DNA of 64,000 nt from the NCBI RefSeq assembly GCF_041242975.1, contig NZ_CP162488.1:920001-984000 (forward strand), read 5' to 3'. This document shows positions 7,565 through 16,589 of the stretch, one piece after another (positions within the stretch are counted from its first letter, which is position 1; each line of letters starts with the position of its first letter). The notes under the pieces were generated by a model, which saw only the letters and a list, made by a program, of their open reading frames with translations, had not been told where the DNA came from and searched no databases. Source of the stretch: Xanthomonas sp. DAR 35659. Its GTDB lineage: Bacteria > Pseudomonadota > Gammaproteobacteria > Xanthomonadales > Xanthomonadaceae. Both the position numbers and the translations under genes were made by a program.

Positions 7565-9583
7565 ATGCACAGTCATCCATGTCGTACCCGCACCTGGACG
7601 CTGCTCGCGCTGGCCACCGCGCTGGTGCTGGCCGGGTGCAAGAAGCAGGAAGAGGCCGCGGCGCCCGCCGCGCCCGCCGCGCAGCCATCGGCCGCGGCCG
7701 CTCCCGCGCCTGCCGCGGCGGCCGACACCGATAGCGAGTTCGCCAGCACCGCCAGCAACCCCGACAACTGGGGCGGCATCGGCCGCGACTTCGGCCTGAC
7801 CCGGCATAGCCCGTTGGCCGAGATCAATCGCGACAACGTCAAGAATCTGAAGATGTCGTGGGAAATGAAGACCGACGCCACCCGCGGCCACGAAGGCCAG
7901 CCGCTGGTGATCGGCAACATCATGTACATGGTCAGCGCGTATCCGAACAACGTGTTCGCGATCGACCTGGCCGCGCAGGACGACGGCGGCAAGGTGCTGT
8001 GGAAGTACACCCCGCAGCAGGACGAGCGCTCGGTGGCGGTGGCGTGCTGCGACACGGTCAACCGCGGCGCGTCCTATGCCGACGGCAAGGTGGTGTTCGG
8101 CAGCCTCAGCGGCGATGTGATCGCGCTCGATGCCAAGACCGGCAAGGAAGTGTGGAAGCAGAAGCTCGCCTATCCGGAAAAGGGCGAGACCATCACCATG
8201 GCGCCGATCATCGCCGACGGCAAGGTCGTGGCCGGCATCAGCGGCAACGAGTTCGGCGTGCGCGGCCGCGTCGCCGCGTACGCGCTGGCCGACGGCAAGC
8301 AGGCCTGGTCGTGCGAGGCCACCGGCAGCGACAAGGACATCTGCCTGGGTCCGGATTTCAACAAGGCCAATCCGCAGCATGGCCAGCTCGGCGACCTCGG
8401 CGTGAAGACCTTCCCCGAGGAGGGCTGGAAGCGCGGCGGCGGCGCGGCGTGGGGCTGGTACAGCTACGACCCGAAACTGAAGCTGGTCTACTACGGCACC
8501 GGCAATCCCGGCCTGTGGAGCCCGTCGTACCGCTGCGGCAAGACCACGCAGAAGGAGTGCGATACCGGCGAGTACGACAACAAGTGGTCGATGACCCTGT
8601 TCGCGCGCAAGATCGATACCGGCGAAGCGGTGTGGGGCTACCAGAAGACGCCGTTCGACCAGTGGGACTACGACGGCATCAACGAGCCGATCCTGGTCGA
8701 CCTGACCATCGACGGCAAGCAGGTGCCGTCCGTGGTGCAGTTCGACCGCAACGGTTTCGCCTATGTGCTCGATCGTCGCGACGGCACCCTGCTGCGCGCG
8801 CACAAGTTCGTGCCGGCCAACTGGGCCGAGCGCATCGACATGAAGACCGGGCGTCCGGTCAAGGTCGCCGCGCATTCGCCGTTGGAGCGCGGCAAGAAGG
8901 TCGAGGCGTTCCCGTCGGCGATGGGCGGCAAGGACCAGCAGCCGTGCTCGGTGGATCCGGCCAATTCGGCGGTGTTCTTCTGCGGCACCAACAACTGGCA
9001 CATGGAACTGGAACCGCAGGAACGCGGCAACACCATGATGGGCCTGCCGTACGTGTTCGCCAACGTGATGATGAAGCCCAACGAGCCCGGCGCGCTGGGC
9101 ATCGTCAAGGCGTTCGACGTGGTCGAAGGCAAGTCCAAGTGGGAGATCAAGGAGAAGTTCCCGGTGTGGAGCGGCACCCTGGTCACCGACGGCGGGCTGG
9201 TGTTCTACGGCACGCTCGACGGCTGGTTCCGCGCGGTCGACAAGGACACCGGCAAGAAGCTGTGGGAGACCAAGCTGCCGTCGGGCATCATCGGCAATCC
9301 GATCGCCTACAAGGCCAACGGCCACCAGTACGTGGCGGTGTTCTCCGGCATCGGCGGCTGGATCGGCCTGCCGGTCGCCGGCGGCCTGGATCCGGGCGAT
9401 CCGTACGGCGCGCTCGGTGCCGCGGGCCTGGCCTTCAGCAACGGCTTCGACAAGATCCCGTTGGGCGGCATGGTGCATACGTTCCGCATCGACGGCGCCG
9501 GCAAGACCATCACCGCCAGCGCGACCGCCACCGCGGCGACCGGCGGTGGTGCTGCGGCCGCCGCGGCCAAGACCGCGCGATGA
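7565..9583 (+). CDS. xoxF: Lanthanide-type PQQ methanol dehydrogenase (XoxF-like), predicted lipoprotein
   Basis: 672 residues from the ATG at 7565, which has an AGGGGAG ribosome site. Family features are clear: eight-bladed quinoprotein propeller, vicinal disulfide Cys161-Cys162 (ACCDTVNRG), metal/PQQ ligands Glu229 (GNEFGVRG) and Asn314 (GTGNPG), catalytic Asp368 and, two residues on, Asp370 in WDYDG. The second Asp marks lanthanide-dependent XoxF/ExaF enzymes; calcium MxaF has Ala there. It oxidises methanol (possibly other short alcohols) in the periplasm with PQQ. Unusual: instead of a plain Sec signal there is a lipobox LVLAGC with Cys25 and an Ala-rich linker, so the enzyme should be membrane-tethered. 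The stop overlaps the next start (ATGA). An ExaF/PedH-type ethanol dehydrogenase is the main alternative. Confidence 0.88.
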   Translation: MHSHPCRTRTWTLLALATALVLAGCKKQEEAAAPAAPAAQPSAAAAPAPAAAADTDSEFASTASNPDNWGGIGRDFGLTRHSPLAEINRDNVKNLKMSWEMKTDATRGHEGQPLVIGNIMYMVSAYPNNVFAIDLAAQDDGGKVLWKYTPQQDERSVAVACCDTVNRGASYADGKVVFGSLSGDVIALDAKTGKEVWKQKLAYPEKGETITMAPIIADGKVVAGISGNEFGVRGRVAAYALADGKQAWSCEATGSDKDICLGPDFNKANPQHGQLGDLGVKTFPEEGWKRGGGAAWGWYSYDPKLKLVYYGTGNPGLWSPSYRCGKTTQKECDTGEYDNKWSMTLFARKIDTGEAVWGYQKTPFDQWDYDGINEPILVDLTIDGKQVPSVVQFDRNGFAYVLDRRDGTLLRAHKFVPANWAERIDMKTGRPVKVAAHSPLERGKKVEAFPSAMGGKDQQPCSVDPANSAVFFCGTNNWHMELEPQERGNTMMGLPYVFANVMMKPNEPGALGIVKAFDVVEGKSKWEIKEKFPVWSGTLVTDGGLVFYGTLDGWFRAVDKDTGKKLWETKLPSGIIGNPIAYKANGHQYVAVFSGIGGWIGLPVAGGLDPGDPYGALGAAGLAFSNGFDKIPLGGMVHTFRIDGAGKTITASATATAATGGGAAAAAAKTAR

Positions 9584-11331
9584 GCCGGCGGCCACGCGTC
9601 CACGGTGCGGGCGAACGCCGGACGGCGTTCGCTGCGCGGCGACTGTCCGTGGGCGCGCGTGCCGTGCTGCTGTTTTGCAGCCTCGGACTCGTCGCCGCAG
9701 GTTGCACGCGCGAGCCGTCGTCCGCGACGGCTCGCGTTCCTGAAGCGGCTTCCAGTGCGGCCGCCAAGCCCGCCGCGGCCACGCCCGCGACCGCACTCGC
9801 CGCCGATGCGCCGGTGCTGCGGGTCTGCGCCGACCCGGGCAACATGCCGTTGTCCAACCGCGCCGGCGAAGGCTTCCAGAACAAGATCGCGCAGGTCCTC
9901 GCCGAGGCGATGGGCCGGCGCCTGCAATACGAATGGCGCACCTACTACCAACGCGGGTTGGCGCGCAGCACCATCAACGCCGGCAAGTGCGACGTGCTGA
10001 TGGACATGAACAGCGATTTCGAGATGGGCCTGCCCACGCAACCGCTGTACCGCTCCACCTATGTGCTGGTGACCCGCAAGGGCCTGGCGCTGCAGCCGGC
10101 CTCGCTGGACGATCCGGCGCTGAAGAAACTCAGGATCGGCGTGTTCCAGAGTTCGCCGGCGCGGCAGGCGCTGTTCGACCATGGCGTGTCCGGCGACGTG
10201 CAATACCTGTTCTACGATTCGGCGACTTCGCCGCAGGACCATCCGGGCAAGCTCGCCGAGCGCGTCGCCGGCGGCCAGCTCGACGCCGCCGAATCCTGGG
10301 GTCCGGTCGCCGGCTACTACGCCGCGCGTGGCGGACTGGGCGTGGTGCCGCTGAACGTCATCGACGACGAGGTGCTGGAGTATTCGATGGCGTGGGCGGT
10401 GTCGCGCAAGAACGCCGCGCTGCGCGATGCGTTGAACGCGGCGATGCAGCGCAGCGCCGGCAAGATCGGCGCGATCCTGCGCGATTACCACGTGCCGCTG
10501 GTGGCCTGCGCCGACTGCATCGTCAACGGCGAGCTGCGTTCGCACGGCAGCTACGACACGCCGACCGACGATGTCACCACGCCGAGCGCGCAGGCCTCCT
10601 CGGAGATGCTGGCGCAGTTGCAGTTGCGTATCGCCGGTGGCGCCGACCCCAACCAGGAACTGGCGCATGCGCTGGACGCCGGAGATGGCGTGCGCGTGGC
10701 CTGGTTGCTGCGCCACGGCGCCAGCGCCGACCGGCCCAACCTGCTGGGCGAGCCGCCGCTGCATCAGGCGATCCGCAACCAGGCGCCGGTGCTGGTCGGC
10801 GAGCTGCTGGCCGCGGGCGCCAACGTGGAAACCCGCGACGGCAACGGGTGGACGCCGCTGATGAAGGCCGCGTGGTCCAACGATGCGCAGAGCCTGGCAC
10901 AGCTGCTGGCGCGCCGCGCCAAGGTCGATGCGGTGTCCAGGGATGGCTGGACCGCGCTGGACCTGGCGATCTCCTACGCCGATGTCGATCTGGTGCAGGC
11001 GCTGCTCGGCGCCGGCGCCGACGTGCGCCGCGCCAATCCGGCCGGCTTCACCCCGGTGATGTTCGCGGTGGCGCGCAACGACCCGAAGATGCTCGACGCG
11101 CTGTTGGCGCACGGCGCCGCGGCCGACCGGCCCAACCGCGCCGGGATCACCCCGCTGATGCTGGCGGCTGCGGCCGGCCGCGACGAGGCCACCCGTCGCC
11201 TGCTCGCCGCCGGCGCCGACGCCCGCACCCGTGATCCGGAGGGCAAGACGCCGGCGGCGCTGGCGCAACAGCGTGGCGACGCGCCGCTGGCGCAACTGCT
11301 GACGGAGGCCGAACACCGCCGCACGCAATGA
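9580..11331 (+). CDS. xoxJ: XoxJ/MxaJ-type periplasmic binding protein fused to ankyrin repeats, lipoprotein
   Basis: 583 residues, overlapping xoxF by 4 bp. A lipobox (LVAAGC, Cys42) and Ala-rich linker lead into a solute-binding-protein fold (about 78-330) with the quinoprotein-associated MoxJ/XoxJ pattern LRVCADPGNMPLSN, KCDVLMDM and PLYRSTYVLV. From about residue 345 to 575 there are around six ankyrin repeats (for example GWTPLMKAAWSNDAQSLAQLL, shortened here by family knowledge to its TPLMKAA core). XoxJ binds and may help mature or activate XoxF in methylotrophs; ankyrin repeats usually mediate protein contacts. The fusion is unusual and suggests a scaffold holding dehydrogenase and cytochrome together. 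Confidence 0.85.
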   Translation: MSRRPRVHGAGERRTAFAARRLSVGARAVLLFCSLGLVAAGCTREPSSATARVPEAASSAAAKPAAATPATALAADAPVLRVCADPGNMPLSNRAGEGFQNKIAQVLAEAMGRRLQYEWRTYYQRGLARSTINAGKCDVLMDMNSDFEMGLPTQPLYRSTYVLVTRKGLALQPASLDDPALKKLRIGVFQSSPARQALFDHGVSGDVQYLFYDSATSPQDHPGKLAERVAGGQLDAAESWGPVAGYYAARGGLGVVPLNVIDDEVLEYSMAWAVSRKNAALRDALNAAMQRSAGKIGAILRDYHVPLVACADCIVNGELRSHGSYDTPTDDVTTPSAQASSEMLAQLQLRIAGGADPNQELAHALDAGDGVRVAWLLRHGASADRPNLLGEPPLHQAIRNQAPVLVGELLAAGANVETRDGNGWTPLMKAAWSNDAQSLAQLLARRAKVDAVSRDGWTALDLAISYADVDLVQALLGAGADVRRANPAGFTPVMFAVARNDPKMLDALLAHGAAADRPNRAGITPLMLAAAAGRDEATRRLLAAGADARTRDPEGKTPAALAQQRGDAPLAQLLTEAEHRRTQ

Positions 11332-11402
11332 CCGCCGTATCGCTCCACGCAGGCCGCACCCGCGGCCTTCCCCACAGACCGTCCCGCAAAGGTTGTTTTC
11401 CC

Positions 11403-11984
11403 ATGCGCAATGTCGTCGTCCGCTCCGGTGCCGTCCCGAATCTGCTGCAACTGTTCCTGCTCGCGTTGACCTTGACCCTGGCCGCCTGCGGCAAGGATGC
11501 GCCGCCGTCCACGCCCGCCGCCGCGCCGGCCCCCGCCGCGCCCGCGCCCACGGCACCTACCGCACCAGCGCCAAGCGCCGCCCCGGCGGCCGCGCCCGCC
11601 GCTGCTGCCGCGACGCCGCCGGCGGCCGCGGTCACCCCGATCCCGAAAGGCCCGCCGGTGAAGGTGACCCCGGAGCTGGCCGCCGAAGGCAAGAAGATCT
11701 TCCTGTCCGCCGGCTGCAGCGCCTGCCACGGCGGCACCGGTGGCGGTGGCATGTGCCCGCCGCTGACCAACGATATCTGGGTCTACGGTCACGACGACGA
11801 CACCCTGCGCGCGTTGATCAACGAAGGCACCGCCGGCATGGCCGCGCACGGCAAGACCCGTATCGGCCACGAAAAGGTGGTGGGGCAGATGCCACCGTTC
11901 GCGCCGGTGCTCAAGGAGGGCGACACCGAGAAGCTGCTGGCCTTCATCCACTCGATCAACAAGACCGCGGGCGCCGCTCCATGA
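11403..11984 (+). CDS. xoxG: Lipoprotein cytochrome c, XoxG-like electron acceptor
   Basis: 193 residues from the ATG at 11403, chosen because it gives a clean signal (FLLALTLTLAAC, Cys29). An alternative ATG at 11328 would overlap the previous stop but adds 25 unsupported residues. After a roughly 50-residue Pro/Ala tether comes one class I cytochrome c domain: heme motif C105-SA-C108-H109 and a distal Met in QMPPFAP, with GGGGMCPPL between as in cytochrome cL-type partners of methanol dehydrogenases. It should take electrons from XoxF and pass them to the terminal oxidase chain. Its stop overlaps the next start by 4 bp. Confidence 0.85.
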   Translation: MRNVVVRSGAVPNLLQLFLLALTLTLAACGKDAPPSTPAAAPAPAAPAPTAPTAPAPSAAPAAAPAAAAATPPAAAVTPIPKGPPVKVTPELAAEGKKIFLSAGCSACHGGTGGGGMCPPLTNDIWVYGHDDDTLRALINEGTAGMAAHGKTRIGHEKVVGQMPPFAPVLKEGDTEKLLAFIHSINKTAGAAP

Positions 11985-13024
11985 GGCCAGGCGCGCGCTC
12001 CAGGCTCGGTGGCGCGGCGCTGGCGCTGGCGCTGGCCGTGGTGGGCTGCCAGCGTGCGCCTGCACCGGCGCCGACCGACGCCGCGGACCCTGGCGCAGGC
12101 GCGCAACCCAAGCCGGCCGCGGCGGCGTCGCCGGCGTTGGCCTATGTGCCGAACCAGCGCAGCGGCACCATCTCGGTGATCGACACCGACAAGGACGTGG
12201 TGTTGCGCACGTTGTCCGCGCAGGGCCAGCTCGGCACGCGCCTGCAGCAGGTGCTGCCCGGGCCGAGCGGGCACCTGTACGTGATCGACGCGCAGGGCCA
12301 CCGGCTGCTGGAGCTGGACACGGTGCAGGATCGGATCCTGCGCAGCGTGGACATCGGCGAGAACGCCGAGGGCATCGCCGCGTCGCCGGGCGGCGACCAG
12401 TTCGCGGTGTGCGTGGAAGGGCAGAACCAGGTGATGCTGATCGATCCGGCCAGCTTCGCGATCGGCGCGCGCATCGCCACCCAGGGGCAGGCGCCGGAAC
12501 ACTGCGTGTACAGCCCGGACGGCGCGCTGCTGCTGACCAGCAACGAAGGCTCCGACGATCTCGACGTGATCGACCTGAAGGCGGGCAAGTCCGTCGGCGT
12601 CATCGCCACCAGCGGCCATCCGCGCGGCCTGGCGTTCGCGCCGGACGGCAACACCGCCTACGTGGCGCAGGAAGGGGTCGGCGTGGTGGACGTGGTGGAT
12701 CTGGTCGCGCGCCGGCGCGTGGCCAGCATCCCGGCCGGGCAACGCACCGCCGGCATCGCCATCGCGCGCGACGGCAGCCGCGTGTATGCCTCCAATGGCG
12801 GCGCCGGCACGGTCAGCGTGATCGATCCGGCCGCGCGCAGCACGCTGGCCGAGATCCCGGTCGGGCAGCGACCCTGGAACCCGGCGCTCACCGCCGATGG
12901 CAAGAAGCTGTACGTGGCCAATGGCCGCTCCAACAGCGTGAGCGTCATCGACACGACCACGATGAAGGAGATCAAGCAGATCGCGGTGGGCGAGTTGCCC
13001 TGGGGAGTGGTCATCGCGCAGTGA
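11981..13024 (+). CDS. YVTN-repeat beta-propeller lipoprotein associated with PQQ dehydrogenases
   Basis: 347 residues: signal with lipobox VVGC (Cys23), Pro/Ala linker, then about seven repeats of the YVTN/YncE type ([46 protein letters not shown]). Propellers of this kind are commonly encoded beside PQQ alcohol dehydrogenases (the quinoprotein-associated beta-propeller family), but their role is not settled; assembly or electron-transfer scaffolding are proposals. It starts within the stop of the cytochrome gene, so it is translationally coupled to it. Confidence 0.88.
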   Translation: MRPGARSRLGGAALALALAVVGCQRAPAPAPTDAADPGAGAQPKPAAAASPALAYVPNQRSGTISVIDTDKDVVLRTLSAQGQLGTRLQQVLPGPSGHLYVIDAQGHRLLELDTVQDRILRSVDIGENAEGIAASPGGDQFAVCVEGQNQVMLIDPASFAIGARIATQGQAPEHCVYSPDGALLLTSNEGSDDLDVIDLKAGKSVGVIATSGHPRGLAFAPDGNTAYVAQEGVGVVDVVDLVARRRVASIPAGQRTAGIAIARDGSRVYASNGGAGTVSVIDPAARSTLAEIPVGQRPWNPALTADGKKLYVANGRSNSVSVIDTTTMKEIKQIAVGELPWGVVIAQ

Positions 13025-13067
13025 AGCCGGGCGCGCATGCAGCGCGGCCGCAGGAGGGGAGGGGCGA

Positions 13068-14177
13068 ATGAAGACGCGAGCCGCGGTCGCCTGGGCGGCG
13101 AACCAGCCGCTGGCCATCGAGGAAGTGGACCTGCAGCCGCCCAAGCCCGGCGAGGTGCTGGTGCGCATGGTCGCCAGCGGCGTCTGCCACAGCGACGCCG
13201 GAACCCTGTCCGGCGCCGATCCCGATGCCGTGTTCCCGGTGATCCTGGGCCAGGAGGGCGCCGGCGTGGTCGAGGAGGTCGGGATCGGCGTGAGCAGCGT
13301 GCGGCCCGGCGACCACGTCATCCCGCTGTACATGCCCGAATGCGGCGTGTGCAAGTTCTGCCGCTCCGGCCGCACCAACCTCTGCCAGGCGATCCGCGCC
13401 AGCCAGGACCGCGGGCTGATGCCCGACGGCAGCAGCCGCTTCTCGCTGCGCGGGCGGCCGATCCTGCACTACATGGGCACCAGCACCTTCGCCGAGTACA
13501 CCGTGCTGCCGGAGATCGCGGTGGCCAGGATCCATCCGGCCGCGCCGCTGGACAAGGTGTGCCTGCTCGGCTGCACCGTCACCACCGGCATCGGCGCGGT
13601 GCTCAACACTGCGCGGGTGCGCCCGGGCGACAGCGTAGCGGTGTTCGGGCTCGGCGGCATCGGGCTGTCGGTGGTGCAAGGCGCGGTGATGGCGCGCGCC
13701 GGACGCATCATCGTGGTCGACATCAACCGCGACAAGTTCGAGCTGGCGCGCGCGCTCGGCGCCACCGATTGCCTGGACCCCAAGGACTTCGGCGCGCCGG
13801 TGCAGCAGGTGATCGTCGACCTGACCGACGGCGGCGCCGATTACAGTTTCGAATGCGTCGGCGACGTGCGCGCGATGCGCGCGGCGCTGGAGTGCTGCCA
13901 CAAGGGCTGGGGCGAGAGCATCATCCTGGGCGTGGCGCCGAGCGCGCAGGAGATCAGCACGCGGCCGCTGCAACTGGTCACCGGCCGCGCCTGGCGCGGC
14001 AGCGCGTTCGGTGGGGTCAAGGGGCGCAGCGAGCTGCCGGCCTATGCCGAGCGCTACCTGGCCGGCGAAATCCACATCGATGCGCTGATCAGCGAGACGC
14101 TGCCGCTGCAGGACATCAATCTCGCCTTCGACGCGATCCGCGCGGGCCGGGGCATCAAGTCGGTCGTTCTCTACTGA
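13068..14177 (+). CDS. frmA: S-(hydroxymethyl)glutathione dehydrogenase / class III alcohol dehydrogenase
   Basis: 369 residues with a strong AGGAGGGGAGGGG ribosome site. It follows the class III ADH pattern from end to end: MKTRAAVAW start, zinc ligand region GVCHSD, structural-zinc Cys cluster ([16 protein letters not shown]), NAD fold [23 protein letters not shown] and [13 protein letters not shown]. It is cytoplasmic and oxidises the formaldehyde-glutathione adduct to S-formylglutathione with NAD. Its place directly behind the quinoprotein genes is what supports methanol as their substrate: formaldehyde made in the periplasm is disposed of here. An S-formylglutathione hydrolase gene is not in the window. 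Confidence 0.93.
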   Translation: MKTRAAVAWAANQPLAIEEVDLQPPKPGEVLVRMVASGVCHSDAGTLSGADPDAVFPVILGQEGAGVVEEVGIGVSSVRPGDHVIPLYMPECGVCKFCRSGRTNLCQAIRASQDRGLMPDGSSRFSLRGRPILHYMGTSTFAEYTVLPEIAVARIHPAAPLDKVCLLGCTVTTGIGAVLNTARVRPGDSVAVFGLGGIGLSVVQGAVMARAGRIIVVDINRDKFELARALGATDCLDPKDFGAPVQQVIVDLTDGGADYSFECVGDVRAMRAALECCHKGWGESIILGVAPSAQEISTRPLQLVTGRAWRGSAFGGVKGRSELPAYAERYLAGEIHIDALISETLPLQDINLAFDAIRAGRGIKSVVLY

Positions 14178-14192
14178 CAACAAGGAGCAGGC

Positions 14193-16589
14193 ATGGCAAG
14201 CAGAGAAGGAAGCATCGTTCCGCGGACCAGCCCACTGGTGTTGGCCATCGTCGGCGCCATGGCCCTGGCGCCGACCCAGGCCCGCGCGCAGGCCACCGTC
14301 AATGCCGACGATGCGCAGGTCACCGCATTGGACCGGGTCGAGGTCACCGCCACGCCGATCCCCGGCACCCTGATCGACGCCGACCACCTGCCGTACACGG
14401 TGCAGACCGCCAATGCCGACGACCTCGCGCGCAGCCAGGCCGGCAACCTCAGCGACTTCCTGCTGCGGCGGATGAACGGCGTGGACACCAACGAGGTGCA
14501 GGGCAGTCCGTTCCAGACCGACCTCACCTTCCGTGGCTTCCGCGCCTCGGCGTTGCCTGGCGCGTCGCAGGGCGTGTCGGTGTACCTGGACGGGGTGCGC
14601 ATGAACGAGCCGTTCGCCGACATCGTCAGTTGGGACATGATGCCGGAGGCGGCGATCCGCAGCGTCGCGCTGATGCCCGGCTCCAATCCGCTGTTCGGCC
14701 CCAACACGCTCGGCGGCGCGTTGGCGTTCACCACCCAGTCGGGCCTGACCGCGCCCGGCCTGCGCGCGGACCTGTCGTTCGGCAGCGGCGCGCGCAAGCG
14801 CCTGGACGCGTCCTACGGCTATGCCGGGCGCGATGGCATGCATGCCTTCGTCGCGGTCACCGGCTTCGACGAGAACGGCTGGCGCGACGCGTCGGCAGGC
14901 CGCCTCGGCACCGTGTTCGGCAAGGTCGGGCGGCAGGGCGAGGACACCGACTGGGACGTGTCGCTGCTGCACGGGCGCAGCCGCCTGATCGGCAACGGCC
15001 TGCTGCCCAGCGGCCGCTACACCGACGAGGGCGTCGCGCCGGGCCTTTACGAGGCCGATCGCAGGGCGGTCTATACCTCGCCGGACCTGACCCGCAACCG
15101 CAACACGCTGCTGACCGCGCAGTTCGACCATCGGTTCGATCCCGACACCGCGCTGCATCTGCTGGCCTACTACCGCGAGGGTCGCCGCAACACGGTCAAC
15201 GGCGACATCAACGAGGACTACGAGGAATTCGTCGAGAACTGCGCCGACGGCTATGCCGCCGACGGCACGCCGCTGGACGACGACTGCGCGGTCGCGCGCG
15301 GCGACGCCGATGCGCTGCACAGCGGCGTACTCAACACCACGCAGATGCGCCAGCACGCGGAGGGTGTCGCCTTGAACTTCAGCCGCCAGGCCGGCGCGCA
15401 CGCACTGAGCCTGGGCGCCACCTACGACCGCAACCGGGTGCGCTACCGGCAGTACGAGCAGGAGGCATTCGTGGAGGACGACCGCTCGGTGGTCGCCGAT
15501 CCCGACGAGGAGCGCGAATTCTTCTCCGGCGTCGGTGGCCGTAGCAGCACGCTCGGCGTGTTCGTCGCCGACACCTGGGAAGTGAGCGAGGCCACGCACG
15601 TGACCGGCGCGCTGCGCTGGAACCGGGTCGCGGTGAGCAACGTGCTATCCACCGCCGAGGACGGCGCCCTGCCACGTGAGCGTTTCGTGTTCGCCAAGGC
15701 CAATCCGTCGCTGGGCATCACCCAGCGCCTGGGGGGCGGCTTCACCGCCTTCGCCTCGGTCTCGCAGAACAGCCGCGCGCCGACCGCGATCGAACTGGGG
15801 TGCGCCGATCCGGAGCAACCGTGCCGGCTGCCGACCGGATTGCAGGCCGATCCGCGGCTGGAGCAGATCGTCTCGCGCACCTACGAAGTGGGCCTGCGCT
15901 GGAACCCGTCGCCGGAGCAGGCGTTCAACGCTTCGCTGTACCGTGCCGACAATCGCGACGACATCCTGTTCCTGCGCGCGCCCAACACCCAGTTGGGTTA
16001 CTTCGACAACGTCGACCGCACCCGCTACCAGGGCGCGGACCTGAGCTACCGCGGCAGCCGCGGCGCATGGCGCTGGTTCGCCGGCTACAGCTACCTGGAT
16101 GCCACCTATCGCAGCGACGGCGAACTGCAATCGGGCGAACGCAGCATCGATCTGCGCCCGGGCATGCGCATCGCCGGATTGCCGCGCAACACGCTGAAGC
16201 TGGGTGTGGAATGGCAGGCGCTGGCGCCGCTGACGATTGGCGCGGATCTGCGCGCGTTCTCGCGGCGCGTAGCCAGCGGCAATGAGGATGGCCTGGTCGA
16301 GAATGCCGAGGACGGCGAGGAGGCCGCGCGCCACGATCTGTCCACGGGCGGCTATGCGGTGGTCGACGTGCACGGCACCTGGCAGATCGCCGAGGGCCTG
16401 TCGGTGTACCTGCGGGTCAATAACCTGTTCGACCGCCGCTACGAGACCTATGCGGCGATCGCCGAGGATCTGTTCCCCGATGGCGCGCTGGCGCGCCCGC
16501 AGGACGCCGCCGTCGAGGACGGCCCCTCGCGCTTCGTCGCCCCCGGTGCGCCGCGGCAATATCAGGTCGGCTTGCGCTGGCGGTTCTAG
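14193..16589 (+). CDS. TonB-dependent outer-membrane receptor of the xox operon
   Basis: 798 residues, 15 bp after frmA with an AAGGAG ribosome site. It has a signal peptide ending ARAQA (about residue 34), a TonB-box-like ALDRVEVTA at 45-53, a plug domain (about 60-180) and a beta-barrel ending in the terminal aromatic LRWRF. Several predicted loops are very acidic, including a Cys-bounded one near 349-366 (CADGYAADGTPLDDDC) and others near 425-444 and 697-716. As last gene of the xox operon it is a candidate importer of lanthanides or a metallophore, by analogy with TonB receptors near xoxF in methylotrophs. That role is inference; sequence alone does not rule out other ligands. Confidence 0.88.
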   Translation: MASREGSIVPRTSPLVLAIVGAMALAPTQARAQATVNADDAQVTALDRVEVTATPIPGTLIDADHLPYTVQTANADDLARSQAGNLSDFLLRRMNGVDTNEVQGSPFQTDLTFRGFRASALPGASQGVSVYLDGVRMNEPFADIVSWDMMPEAAIRSVALMPGSNPLFGPNTLGGALAFTTQSGLTAPGLRADLSFGSGARKRLDASYGYAGRDGMHAFVAVTGFDENGWRDASAGRLGTVFGKVGRQGEDTDWDVSLLHGRSRLIGNGLLPSGRYTDEGVAPGLYEADRRAVYTSPDLTRNRNTLLTAQFDHRFDPDTALHLLAYYREGRRNTVNGDINEDYEEFVENCADGYAADGTPLDDDCAVARGDADALHSGVLNTTQMRQHAEGVALNFSRQAGAHALSLGATYDRNRVRYRQYEQEAFVEDDRSVVADPDEEREFFSGVGGRSSTLGVFVADTWEVSEATHVTGALRWNRVAVSNVLSTAEDGALPRERFVFAKANPSLGITQRLGGGFTAFASVSQNSRAPTAIELGCADPEQPCRLPTGLQADPRLEQIVSRTYEVGLRWNPSPEQAFNASLYRADNRDDILFLRAPNTQLGYFDNVDRTRYQGADLSYRGSRGAWRWFAGYSYLDATYRSDGELQSGERSIDLRPGMRIAGLPRNTLKLGVEWQALAPLTIGADLRAFSRRVASGNEDGLVENAEDGEEAARHDLSTGGYAVVDVHGTWQIAEGLSVYLRVNNLFDRRYETYAAIAEDLFPDGALARPQDAAVEDGPSRFVAPGAPRQYQVGLRWRF

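Noticed and set aside
6893-9796. Minus-strand open frame of about 970 codons across xoxF and its leader
   Set aside because: Antisense to the quinoprotein; composition typical of a GC shadow and it includes the tandem repeat as low-complexity sequence.
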